Source of the DNA: Miscanthus floridulus
Taxonomy: Eukaryota > Streptophyta > Magnoliopsida > Poales > Poaceae
Direction of reading: 5' to 3'
Assembly (NCBI RefSeq): GCF_019320115.1
Contig: NC_089598.1
Location: 26,951,491-27,015,490, forward strand
DNA length: 64,000 nucleotides
Shown: positions 22,297-33,743 of the stretch, piece after piece
Numbering within the stretch: position 1 is the first letter of the stretch
How the letters are laid out: each line of letters begins with the position of its first letter
Position numbers and translations under genes: made by a program
Notes under the pieces: model-generated
Told to the model about the DNA's origin: nothing
The model's database searches: none
What the model saw: the letters and a program-made list of their open reading frames with translations, nothing else

Positions 22297-23826
22297 GGAA
22301 AGAAGGAATAAAATGAAACAAGACAAAAAGTGAGAAAACCACTGGCGGATGAAACTTCGCTAAATCAAATTTATAATAGAAAGTATAGAGGACGTTGAGA
22401 GAACATGTCAGATGTTCCGTCCACTTGCCTAGTACGACCCACCATGTGATTAGTGACTAACGTCGTCGTCCCGCGTATAGAAAGTGTTCACTCGTTTGAA
22501 ACCGAGCGAATGACCGTGGAAATGGAATTGGGCATTTATTAGGACTAAGAGTCAAAAAAGTAACCGTATAAGAAAACAAGATGGCCTGCATGGTAGCAAT
22601 GCTAGGTCAACAAAAAAAAATTACACATGCTTATTATATGTGTTTCATGTTCGTCTGAATTATTCAAACGCATGAGTAGTACTAGTGGTGAGTGAAATGT
22701 TCTTTAATCTCTTTCTTTCTTTCACTGAATCTTGGCTGGAAGCTGCGGGCTGGCCTGAATATACTATGTATGAACATGTCGTTTGGCGTCGATGGGAGCG
22801 TTATTAAAACAAGAGGGGTTTAACATGTGTGGTTTCGGTTCCACTGACCTGCATAAAAAAAATTGTGTGCGATGTGCTTCCGAGAAATGGTGGGACAATG
22901 TTTGGTGTGGGAACGAAGACAACAGCGGCAAAAGCAAGAGTTTTTTAGATGGACGATGATACTCTGTTGTACATGTACCATACCTCCGACCCATCCAAAA
23001 AAAAAAAATTCTAACTTTATCCTTAGTTAAACTATTCTAAATTTAACCAAATAACATATATAACTCCAAATAGGAATATTATCATAAATATTTGTAGTTT
23101 TTTTATATATAATTTTTTTTCAATTTGAGATTAGTTGACCTATGATTATATGCTAGAGTTTAGATTCTTTTCGAACAGAGATACAGTAGTATTTAGTATA
23201 TATATGGTGTTCGGATGATTTTTCAGTTGCCTAGAAAATAGTAACCCCATTTTTTTCCAGCAAGGTGCTAACTATTGCGACAGTGAAATAATGTAGAAAT
23301 TTTACTATCCCACGGGTGATGCAACAATACGAATTGTGAAAAGCATATATATATATGCTCGACTCTACATAGGATTGGAACCGAAAGCAACACATTGGGT
23401 AACTTACTAACTACTCACATGTGCCTCTTTTTTAATTAGGTAGACAGAACTTCCAGAGCGGTTTTTAGAGTGAACCTAGGGAAGAGCTCTATCAAATAAT
23501 TTTTTTTGACTCGTCAAATAATTTTTTTAATAACGAAGTGATTATATGATAGTTTTGTGAATTGATTATATACCATGAACTAGAGACACAGCTTAACATA
23601 TTATATTTAGATACACATGGCTAGTTACTAGTTGGATTAAAAATTAGACTAAATTAGTTATCATTGGCAAGCTAGTTGGTAGTTGAAGGCTTGTCCAAAA
23701 AAAAATTGGCTTACCTATACTATTAGCTCTCCTATTTGGATGTAATAGAACTAATTTAGACTAGTTTTTAACTAGCTACTAATCAGGCATTGGATCCAAA
23801 CAGGACCTAACTTCTCATATGATTCA
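22297..23826. repeat. duplicated block D, copy 1 (copy 2 at 30410-31925)
   Basis: About 1.5 kb of non-coding DNA is nearly identical to 30410-31925, with small indels (for example a ~37-bp stretch near 22818 absent from copy 2). Both copies contain a MITE-like end reading GGATCCAAACAGGAC near the right border. Copy 1 ends abruptly at CATATGATTC. Confidence 0.88.
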
Positions 23827-23827
23827 T

Positions 23828-25298
23828 CGCCCTATATTTAATTAATTCTAATCATGAAATTAAAAAGTTCCAAACTTGACTAACAGTAGCTCCAACATGT
23901 AGCTTATGAAATTACGAAGCTAACGCAATTTGAATGGATCAATTCGGAGTTAAAACGACAATTCTATAAGCGAAACAGTTCGAATGACATTTCTGTAAAT
24001 ACTGAAAGCGTACTGTAGACTAAACCAGTGAACTATACGCTTTCAAAACGAGAATGCGTACTCGAGGAAATACGCTAAGGATGGCGGGTTCTATTACGCG
24101 AAAACAGGAGGGCTCTTTAGCAATTTGACCCACGAAGGGGTATCGGCCAACGATGGCCGTCGGATTAGAAATGGACGGTCAGCAACGGATCTGGGGGAAG
24201 AGAAGAAATCCGGCCAAGCACAGTAACTCCGGCGGCGGCGCTCCATTGCCGGCGACAAGAAACACATCGGCGAGCTCGGTTCGGTGGCTACGGGCCACGG
24301 TTCGAAGAACCGAGGGCACCGGGAGTTAGCTGGGGAGAAGGGGTACTCGCCCAGGCCATCACGACGGCCGGAGGAGTGAGCCAAGGCGGCGGACGCCATG
24401 GCCGGCGGCCAAAGCTCGCGGACGCTTGCGAATAGGGCCCCAAACGGCAACGAAATACCAAATTGAAAGCACAGGGGAAGGAGGGAAGCATGGCGGAGCT
24501 CACCGCGACTTCAAACGGGGACGAGCGCGACTCGGGGACGGCGTTCCGCGGACGGCGAGGACGGTGGTCGGCGGGGCTCTTTCGTGCGGCGGTTGCGGCC
24601 TTCCTCGGTGCTTGGCAAGCGCGAAAACGAGAACGGGGGGCAGCAGGGGGCGCGCGGGGGCTCGACTGCTTTTAGTAGAGGCAGGGGAGCGGGGGCGCTC
24701 CCACGACGCGAGGATCGTGCGCGGAACGGTTGCGGCATGGACTCGGGCGCAGGCGCGGGACGCGTGGAGGTGGGGGAAGGCTCTGACGGCCGGGGCCAAG
24801 CGATCAGCGGCTGGGCGCGGGGCGAAGGCGCGCGGCGACGGCAGTTGCCCGAGCTGGGCTGGCGGGGCTGACGCGGCAGTTGCTGGGCCGCGCGTAGCTG
24901 GGCCGGCGCGGAGCGCGCGGCTGGGCTGGCGCGTAGCTGGGCCGAGCGGAAAAAGGGGAGGCGAGCTGGGCTGGGGCTGGTGCTGGGCCGCGGAAAGAAA
25001 GGCCTGCGGGCCGAAACTGAGGAAGGGAGGGAATGGAAGGAAATTTCCTTTTTCTTTTTATAAATAAAATTTTCAAACTCATTTTCAAAAGGTTTTTAAA
25101 ATCTTTTAGCATTTGAACAAAACCACCCGTCACAGAAATAAATATGCAATAGCATGAATGCATCAACATGTTTCTATTCTTGTATTTTCTTTTAATTTCA
25201 TAAAAGAAATATTATTTCCTAATTTGAATTGCACGTATAATTGCATATTTAAATCAAATTTACTATTTTAAAAAGAATTCAAATTTTAGGGTGTTACA
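23828..25298 (-). mobile_element. probable LTR-retrotransposon fragment or solo LTR
   Basis: The right border reads TGTAACACCC on the minus strand, a standard LTR start, and it abuts DNA that is continuous in the related block at 37969. The interior has an AT-rich part next to that start and a very GC-rich middle (24400-25000) without a credible protein. The left border near 23828 is where block D homology stops. No target-site duplication was found, so truncation or rearrangement is possible. Confidence 0.5.
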
Positions 25299-25359
25299 CG
25301 CCACTAGCTCCAATAAACTTCATCGAGCCAACTTAGTCAAAGCAACCCAACTAGCACTT
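25299..25359. repeat. left piece of large repeat R, copy 1
   Basis: It matches 37969-38029 (CGCCACTAGCTCCAAT ... CTAGCACTT). The homology is interrupted here by the inserted DNA 25360-27887 and resumes at 27888. Confidence 0.85.
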
Positions 25360-27887
25360 AAAACCCAGAAAGTACTAGGTTGAGAAACCCATAAAGTAGT
25401 AGGTTGAGGGGAGAAGAAGTGTGGGTAAGTGGGGCTTCTTCAAAGGGTGCGTACTGATTCTTCAAAGGTGCGTACTGATAGAGTTGAGCAAAGGCAGTAC
25501 TGATAGAGTAGAGACGAGAAAAGTCAATCGAGAAATCATAGGACTGGCTAGAGAGAGGGAATCCAGACAACAGGGCTAGGGTTTGGGGGAGAGTAGAAAG
25601 AAGTCATAGGCAAGTCACAGATGGGCTTGAATACTAAATAAAGAACGAGTATACATTCATTTCACCATAGTGGAAATATAACTCACTACTTACTAAACAA
25701 AAAACTGCTTAAATTCATTCTAAACCTTTCGTTCACCGAAGAAACTCTTCAATTAAGCTTTAGTTCGCTGTTGTACGAGAAAGCCTCTCTTCGCTTGCCG
25801 CCTGCTGCTATTTCAACTACTTCGGGCTTTCTACCCTCCTTTCTACTCTGCCTTTTTAGGCTAGGACAGTGCGTATGCTATCCGGACATTTCTACCTACT
25901 CAGCTCTTTAAGAAGCCTCGTCGCTTATAGTAAACTTTCTTCAAAAAACCCTTGTTTACCTGCTTTACAAGGAGTTCGGGTTTGATATCTTTGATTTTAT
26001 TATTCCATTCTCTCAATTCTTTCTCCTCTAGGGTTTGAGGGGCTATAATCTTAAAGCAGAGATCAAGAAATGTCTCGTTTATACCTTCAGGCTTATAGTT
26101 CTTTTCCCAAACTCTAGGATGCGTGTAGAGCTCCTTAATCTGTAATAAATATTGCATCTGCTCTGGAGTGAATTTATCTGATCCTAACTCTAAAGCGTGT
26201 GCGATGATATTATCATAAACGAATTTGTTAATAAAGACCAGCGGATGGCCCATTTCTAAGAGAGCCTGCCTATAAAAATATGGCGTAAATTTAGAAAATT
26301 TTGGTGTAGTGATAAAATTATCATGCACGGTGTATATAGGAATATTCACGGTGTATATAGGAATATTTACGTCAGGATGTTCTCCCTCTTTCATGTTCTC
26401 ATATTTAGGACCCGGATATTTAGGACCCAGACACTTAATAGCATCATCTCTCTCTTTTCATGAGTGTTAAGCCAATATTCAAAACGGAGAAGGATATCAA
26501 CAAAATTGATGACGGTTAGTGAGTCCTTTTGATGGACGAAGTTAGCAAAGGTTGCTCTATTGCTCTTCCTATAATCCTTTTTATTCGTGGAAAGTGATAA
26601 TGATACCTTAGCGACTTTTTCGTCTTTCTGCAGAAGTGGAACCCGGAGGCTTTCTTTCAGCAGATAATCTTGCTTTGTGGTCCAGTATTGAGTGGAATAT
26701 ATAACATTCTTGTTTATTATAGCCGCAACCCAGCTAATATCACAAATCAAACCCATAAGTTTTTTCATATTTGTATAGTTGACATCCCAGTAATGGTAAC
26801 ATAGTCTCGTAATATGTTTACAACCCTTCTCATCTATATGTTTACATTTCTTTTGCACATCCTTCTGTGCGCTAGTTGTTGTCTTACCGTAGACAAGTGG
26901 CATATATAATCGTTTAACTATATCACGATCGAAAGTCTCGTGAATTGTCCACATTGGTTTTAATTCTTCTGGACGCTTATATTATCCATCTATTATCTTT
27001 TCAAGAGGCAGTTGTTTTAAGAACATCAGCACCTTATCTCGTGAAACCTGCATTATTTTAGCTATATTCTCAGAATAGAGAGGCGTATAAACAAATGCTT
27101 TTAAACCATCGAGCATATGTTGATAAATATCACTTATTGAACCCTCTTCATTGGGAATTAGATTCGTTTGTTTTGCCATAGATGGATTCATCAAAAAGTA
27201 ACTCATTAGTTGATAAGCACTTGCTGACGCATCTTGATTAATAGGTGTATTTAACATGACACCTTGATCATCATTGACGTTAGTTATAATACCAGCTAAG
27301 AACTGAAAGGGTTTTCTTGCAGAAGAAATACCTTTTCTATATAATTCCTCGGAGAAATTCTCTTGTGAATTATCTGAATCATTCCATTTCAAATGAGAGA
27401 TCTCGGCGTTCCAATGAGAAAATGCATCGTTGTAGTTTTTGTATTTTTTATAATGAAAAGCAGTTGATACAGCGAAAGTCTTATATTCTTCACTAGTACG
27501 ATCTATTTTCCCACTACATTCCATATCATCATATTCAGCAAAGAGGATGAGTGATCTCACTAAATCGCGTTCGTGGAAAGTTAAGGGGCTAAATCGGTAA
27601 TTCCGTCCCCTCCAGTCTAGAAAAGCTGGCAAATAGAATTTATAACCCACAAAAGCTTCAGCTAGTTCTATTAACTGTTGTTGGTAGTGGGATTCCTGAA
27701 TGTTTTTTACTAAAATCGATTTCAACTCTATTGTATCGTAATACTCTGCAATGTACCGAGCATGATCGTTGATAAAATCCGCTAGTTTACTTGTTGCATC
27801 TTTTCGATTTAGATTACCCAGATACTTAGGCAAGAGCCGGGTATACTTTTGTAAGGGCTAAGTACCAAAAGCAGGCAGCTATTGAGT
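25360..27887. mobile_element. inserted mitochondrial-plasmid-like DNA (~2.53 kb)
   Basis: The uninterrupted repeat at 38021-38040 reads CTAGCACTTCAACTTGGTCG. Here CTAGCACTT ends at 25359 and AACTTGGTCG resumes at 27888, with one base lost and no target duplication, as expected for end-joining insertion. The cargo encodes a phage-type RNA polymerase like those of plant mitochondrial linear plasmids. The 25360-25890 part is non-coding and of a composition seen in plant mitochondrial DNA. The mitochondrial origin is an inference from the gene content. Confidence 0.8.
25900..27833 (-). pseudogene. phage-type (T7-like) DNA-directed RNA polymerase, broken
   Basis: Three consecutive minus-strand pieces (27833-26982, 26954-26391 and 26394-25900) follow the order of a single-subunit RNA polymerase. 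Recognisable motifs, with T7 counterparts, are DWRGRNYRFSPL (DFRGR region), INQDASASAYQLM (motif A aspartate), DRDIVKRLYMPLVYGKT (motif B lysine and tyrosine), NFVHQKDS, and VHDNFITT (motif C His-Asp). The NTPINQDASASAYQ signature is that of mitochondrial linear-plasmid polymerases and differs from the nuclear RpoT genes. Pieces 1 and 2 are in one frame, separated by one TAA. Pieces 2 and 3 are offset by a frameshift in a stretch with two small tandem duplications (26331-26365 and 26400-26431). The N-terminus is cut by the insertion border, so it cannot be functional. Confidence 0.85.
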
Positions 27888-30412
27888 AACTTGGTCGAGA
27901 AGACTCAACTAGCACCATAACATGGTCGTAACGACCCAACTTTTTTTCGCGAACAAGCTTAGATCATGCGTAAAAAGACCCAACTAACAACCCAAAATAT
28001 GTTAACAACTGCCTAACAACTAAAGCCACAAGGGCACCACTCGACAAGCTATCGAACACCACTCACATAGCTGCCTGTAGAACTCGATGCACCACCATGG
28101 TCGAGCAAGAGCTGGATGGCAGAGCTAGAGAAGCCTACCGCATTCTTCCGAAAGGGAGATGACGCCAAAGGCGCCGCGACAACGCTAGCACAATAATATG
28201 GGGAATGTTTTCACCCGCAAACACAGCAAGACAAAAGGAGAGTGAAATGATCCCGATTTTCCACGAAGGGAAAATCCATAGACACGAATTATAATGTGAT
28301 AGTCCAGGAGATCGAGCCATCACATTATCAAATAACAGTTGGTACCATAGTTCATACATGGCGGAAGTACAAGTTTACAAGGTATTACACCACTTGGTTA
28401 CACAACTAAATACATCGTTATACTAGCGAAAACGCACACATGGCTTCATCAGAGTAGACGTGGCGCGTCGGTGGGTGAAGGCCCCTCCTTCACGGACTAT
28501 AATCAGAGTCGACGTGGAGCGTCGACAGGTGAAGGCACCTCCTTCACGAGCAATCATCAGAGTAGGCGTAGAACAACAGCGGATGTAGACTTTATCGTCA
28601 TCTCCTCAACCAAACTTGAGCGCAGGCACGAGACCATCTAATCCTTCTAATCTCTGTTGTCGTCATCGTCGATGACATCCAAAACCTGCAAGGGTAGAGC
28701 ACCAATGCCTATGCTTTGTGGTAAGTGGAATGCAAGGGTAGAGCAAAAGGCCTATATATGGCTGTAGGTTTCCTATGCAAGTTCATCCATATTTTATAAT
28801 AGTTCATCAAGTTTTAACCCATCTCATCCACACGTTCACCCATCCCATCACACACATCTTACCACACTCTCACTCTCTAGGCGGCAAGGATGACTCCCAC
28901 TCGTACCTTGCCTCAACGGCCTAAGTCGAAAACCAACACCAAACCCAGTGGGGAGAAGAAGAAAGGACACCTCTCACTAATCAAGGGAAGCGTAGGTCAT
29001 AGGAATGTCCATATCTGAGGACGCGGCTATATGTATAGATCGATCAACTCTACAGAGCGTGTACACCTAGAACCACAAGATCACCATCATCGATGGTGGC
29101 CACCGTCTAGGCTGATACCGGGCTACCTTCCAACCGGTGCAATGCCACCCTACCACTTAGCCCTAGGCCACCTCAGAGTCCACCGAAACATTGAGACTAT
29201 GAGACGTAGTACCAGTCCCCCAGAGGTCACTACGCTGTCTTAGGAGGGTGTGGGTCCCATGCCCGTGCATCCCTACACTATCCGCTAACAACATAGTAGT
29301 AGTGGCACCGTCCTAGCTAGTCTGCATCTGTCCCCCACCCATTCAGGAACGAGTGACATGCACGTTGGGTCCTATGATCTGGTTCTCTCGACATACCAGT
29401 CCTTAGAGGGACCAGACATGATATCTTCTCAAAGAGGATAACCAACACCCCGTGCCTCGACGACACCTCCATCCTAGGGCTTCATCCCACAAAGACACTC
29501 CACCCCGAGACCTCCTCATCTCACATGTACCCGCCACAGGTACCTCTCGTAGGGAATGCTCTGGTCGCATCCTCCTGGCAAGACTTGTCCAAAGACTCGT
29601 CGTAGAATCATGTCCAATCGACTCAATCCTCACCACATACCCAAGACGCACGCCAAGATCTCCCCAAGTTGTTACCAGTTTTAGCGGCACCATGTGCCTT
29701 AGCCACTCACAAACAATCGTCCACCAAGCATCACATCACAGATATAATGCATAGTAGAAGCAAGTAGTAAGTAGTATGTGAGCGTCTATCCTAACAGTGG
29801 GCGTGCATGGGTAAAGGTTGTGTCAAGGTAAAGGCTTTCAAGCAATTCTACCATGCAACCTATCACGGATTATTAGCATGAAAGTAAAGCACTAGCAGCT
29901 ACATTATTACATGTCTAATAGGATTCTATGAGGTTGGGTGGGACATGGTACCTATGGATTGGTCATATCTGAGATATTTAGTGTACTCGCAGTTGATCTC
30001 CCCAAAGTCCTGTTGCCATCCGCATTTCCTTCCTCCAACGGGTTCCAATCTGATCAACGCTATCCTCGGTGTAACTACCCTGATAGAGCGACAAGCAAGA
30101 TAGAAAGCAATCAATACCCTAAAAAGGCAATAGGACACGGAAGGACAACTACACCAAAAGAACACCAATGGGAAAATGACTTAGCCCTCTCAGCGGATGT
30201 CCGATCCCTGGCCAAAAGAAACAGAAGTGGTTGTTTGCTAAGCACAAGCTTAAGTCTTCGCCTAGCCAGTACTTCCTGGGTTGATCGTGTCAACCTGTAC
30301 GGCTTCAAAAAAAAAAATGGCATAGACCCTAGCTCGTCTTAGGCAAACACCACAGCTCACGGTCTTCCAATCCAGGGTCATGGAGATTGACGGGAATCGA
30401 AAAGAGCGGCTA
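27888..30412. repeat. large repeat R, copy 1 (copy 2 at 38031-40384 and 52755-52957)
   Basis: About 2.5 kb of non-coding DNA is nearly collinear with copy 2, with scattered substitutions and small indels (for example about 40 bp more in copy 2 near 38830-38870). Its structure suggests a long non-coding part of an LTR retroelement, but no terminal TG/CA pair, primer-binding site or coding domain could be assigned. Copy 1 ends at about 30412, where block D copy 2 begins. Short open frames in it have no recognisable domain. Confidence 0.85.
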
Positions 30413-31925
30413 AGGAAAGAAGGAATTAATAAAATGAAACAAGACAAAAAGTGAGAAAACCATTGGCGGATGAAACTTCGCTAAATCAAATTTATAATAG
30501 AAAGTATAGAGGACGTTGAGAGAACATGACAGATGTTCCGTCCACTTGCCTAGTTCGACCCACCATGTGATTAGTGACTAACGTCGTCCCGCGTATAGAA
30601 AGTGTTCACTCGTTTGAAACCGAGCGAATGACCGTGGAAATGGAATTCGGCATATTTAGGACTAAGAGTCAAAAAAAGTAACCGTATAAGAAAACAAGAT
30701 GGCCTGCATGGTAGCAATGCGAGGTCAACAAAAAAATTACACATGCTTATTATATGTGTTTCATGTTCGTCAGAATTATTCAAACGCATGAGTAGTACTA
30801 GTGGTGAGTGAAATGTTCTTTAATCTCTTTCTTTCTTTTACTGAATCTTGGCCGGAAGCTGCGGGCTGGCCTGAATATACTATGTATGAACATGTCGTTT
30901 GGCGTCGATGGGAGCGTTATTAAAACAAGAGGGGTTAAAAAAAATTATGTGCGATGTGCTTCCGAGAAATGGTGGGACAATGTTTGGTGTGGGAACGAAG
31001 ACAACAGCGGCAAAAGCAAGAGTTTTTTAGATGGACGATGATACTCTGTTGTACATGTACCATACCTCCGACCCATCCAAAAAAATATATATAATTCTAA
31101 CTTTATCCTTAGTTAAACACTTAAACTATTCTAAATTTAACCAAATAACATATATATATAACTCCAAATAGGAATATTATCATAAATATTTGTAGTTTTT
31201 TATATACAATTTTTTTCAATTTGAGATTAGTTGACCTAGGATTATATGCTAGAGTTTAGATTCTTTTCGAACAGAGATATAGTAGTATTTAGTATATATA
31301 TGGTGTTCGGATGATTTTTCAGTTGCCTAGAAAATAGTAACCCCATTTTTTTTCCAGCAAGGTGCTAACTATTGCGACAGTGAAATAATGTAGAAATTTT
31401 ACTATCCCACGGGTGATGCAACAATAGGAATTGTGAAAGCATATATATATGCTCGACTCTACATAGGATTGGAACGGAAAGCAACACATTGGGTAACTTA
31501 CTAAGTACTCTCATGTGCCTCTTTTTTAATTAGGTAGACAGAACTTCCAGAGCGGTTTTTAGAGTGAACCTAGGGAAGAGCTCTATCAAAAAAAAAATTG
31601 ACTCGTCAAATAATTTTTTTAATAATGAAGTGATTATATGATAATTTTGTGAATTGATTATATACCATGTACTTGAGACATAGCTTAACATACTATATTT
31701 AGATACACATGGCTAGTTACTAGTTGGATTAAAAATTAGACTAAATTAGTTATCATTGGCAAGCTAGTTGGCTAACAACTAGTTGAAGACTTATTCAAAA
31801 AAAAATTGGCTTACCTATACTATTAGTTCTCCTATTTGGATGTACTAGAACTAATTTAGACTAGTTTTTAACTGGCTACTAATCAGGCATTGGATCCAAA
31901 CAGGACGTAACTTCTCGTATGATTC
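30410..31925. repeat. duplicated block D, copy 2
   Basis: It matches 22297-23826 over its whole length. It begins directly where repeat R copy 1 stops (GGAAAGAAGGAAT) and diverges after TATGATTCG. Confidence 0.88.
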
Positions 31926-32291
31926 GCTTTCTATGTAGTATAAGAATTATTCGCTACCAAATCACTTGTATACAAGAATCATCACTTTTTTTTCTGAAAC
32001 GAACCGGGCAGTAAATTAAGAATCTGGAGAAGCAAGAGCTAGCTCAACCGAGTGCTAAAGTGCACCAAATTACTAAGAATCATAGTGCATTATTACCCCG
32101 CGATCCTGCGTCCGCAGTGAGTACTAAAGTGAAACGACGAATGCAGAGAATCAGAACCACATCACTCAAAGTGACCCACAGAATTTTTATATTTGTCAGA
32201 AAAGGAATCAGAACGTGTACTATACTGTAAGATGAAAAAAAAAGGCGATTAAAATTTGACAATCTAGTCTATAGTCATGTGCAGAACTTAA
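31926..32291. other. no gene; part of a local duplication with 32950-33040
   Basis: AT-rich DNA. Its last part (GATTAAAATTTGACAATCTA ... CATGTGCAGAACT) recurs at 32993-33037. Confidence 0.5.
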
Positions 32292-32609
32292 GGTCTGTTT
32301 GGCAGGGCTCCGGCTCATCGGAAAATGGCTCTGGCTCTGGCTCCGCTGAAGGAGCAGCTTCTCTGGAGGAGCTGAAGCCGTTTTGGAAAACGTTTGGCAA
32401 AACGGCTCCTTCGCACTAGACGACGTGAATCCACAGGAAGGAGCCGCGTAAAGCTCGTTTTTGAGGCTTCTCCTGCGCAGGTAAAAAATGGCTCCGGCTC
32501 TTGACCGGCTCTCCATACGGAGCTCTTTCCAAAATAGGTGTTTGACACAGCTCCTACAGGAGCCGGAGCTGAAACCCCTGCAGGAGCCCTGCCAAAGAGG
32601 CTCTTACAG
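32292..32609. mobile_element. MITE with GTTTGGCAGGGCTCC ends (~318 bp)
   Basis: Left GGTCTGTTTGGCAGGGCTCC and right (inverted) GAGCCTCTTTGGCAGGGCTCC form terminal inverted repeats of about 20 bp. The interior is rich in GGAGC/GCTCC. The duplicated flank at 33037 lacks it, confirming an insertion. Confidence 0.7.
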
Positions 32610-32611
32610 TC

Positions 32612-32736
32612 TGTTCGGTTGGCTGGTTCGTATCGTTGCTGATTCATTTATATGAGAAAAAAGTACTACTAACTGGTTGATTGGAACAATGTCTATGTGA
32701 GGGGCTGGCCAGCCCAGCCAGCCAGCCCGCCCCAGC
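32612..32736. mobile_element. hAT-type MITE fragment (CTGTTCGGTTGGCTGG end)
   Basis: It begins CAGTCTGTTCGGTTGGC and ends with the inverse of TCGGCTGGGGCGGGCTGG, with a central TATGAGAAAAAAGTAC, resembling a common grass MITE. It lies directly beside the previous MITE and is absent from the sister copy at 33037-33053. Confidence 0.5.
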
Positions 32737-33235
32737 CGAATTCTAGCTTTGTCTCTCTTCGGCGTCATGGTTAGGTCGGTGTCTTGTTGTGACCGTGTCA
32801 GTCAGTCAATAGGCAACTTAATGCTAAAACTGTGTGCTGTCTCTACCTGGGCATCGTGTGGTCTACATCGCATTGGTTCTACCTGTTTCCCACGATCGCA
32901 CACGTTACGTATTACGCGCCACGCCTAAAACTTTACACATTAGATTTAAATAAGACCTGAATTTTTTTATATTTGTCGGAAATGAAAAAAAACGATTAAA
33001 ATTTGACCATCTAGTCTATAGTCATGTGCAGAACTAGCTAGTGCAGCGGGTCGTATTCTAGCTTTGTCTCTCTTCGGCATCATGGTTTTGGTTGGTGTCT
33101 TGTTGTGACCGTGTGAGTCGGTCAATATGCTAATTGTGTGCTGTCTCTACCTGGGCATCGTGTCGTGTGGTCTACATCGCATTGGCTCTACCTGTTTCCC
33201 ACCATCACACACGTAATACGCGCCAAGCCGCACTG
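32737..33235. repeat. tandem duplication, ~190-bp units at 32.74-32.93 and 33.05-33.24 kb
   Basis: Both units run from ATTCTAGCTTTGTCTCTCTTC through GTCTTGTTGTGACCGTGT (each quoted in part) and GCTGTCTCTACCTGGGCATC to TACGCGCCA. No coding sequence. Confidence 0.8.
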
Positions 33236-33743
33236 ACCAGGCCAGCAGCCGGGCCGGCCCCGACCTGCCCGCACCAAACCGCATGGACTTGAGAGACGCA
33301 GTCACGCAGACGGCAGACCTTGGAATTTCGGTACACACGCGTAGACATAGCCTTTGTCTTGTTACAATTACAGCTCTCAGTGCATTCCAAAAATTTTAAG
33401 ATAAGGAAATCCTCAAATGACGTAGGTACCCACAGGTTAATACCAATTAAGGTATTTTTTCTCAAATTATGGTTTTCTTTTCAATAAACTTTGCCAAATC
33501 TAGACATTGACAAGCCATAATATACTATATTTCAGGACGGAGGGAGTAGGTCTCTACCTCTATTGGGCTAGGCATCTAAGCTAAGGCTAGTGCCACAGCA
33601 CTGATGCCGTCATCTCACTATTTTTTAAAAGGACGATAAAAATTTTGCTGTGATTTTTATTAGGTGAAGAAAAAAAATAAGTGTTGGTCTAATTTTTTTA
33701 GTAGAAACCGGTTCCCAAAAACTACTTAACTAAGGAGAATACG
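33225..33743. repeat. duplicated block C, copy 1 (copy 2 at 37385-37919)
   Basis: About 520 bp collinear with 37385-37919, from GCGCCA.GCCGCACTGACC to GAGAATACG. It includes a Stowaway-like end (GGACGGAGGGAGTAG) near 33540. Copy 1 then joins block B and copy 2 joins repeat R, so the two right flanks differ from the same base. Confidence 0.88.

Noticed and set aside
22776..22965. Possible small gene beginning ATGTCGTTTGGCGTCG in both copies of block D
   Set aside because: The two copies differ by a ~37-bp indel inside the frame and no homology is recognised.
24094..25169. Frames of 100-213 codons at 24.1-25.2 kb
   Set aside because: They lie in the GC-rich middle of an LTR-like fragment, overlap on both strands and carry no recognisable motif.
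27945..28360. Small minus-strand frame repeated in both copies of repeat R (near 28135 and 38277)
   Set aside because: Conservation between copies is explained by the duplication itself. The frame length differs between copies and no domain is visible.
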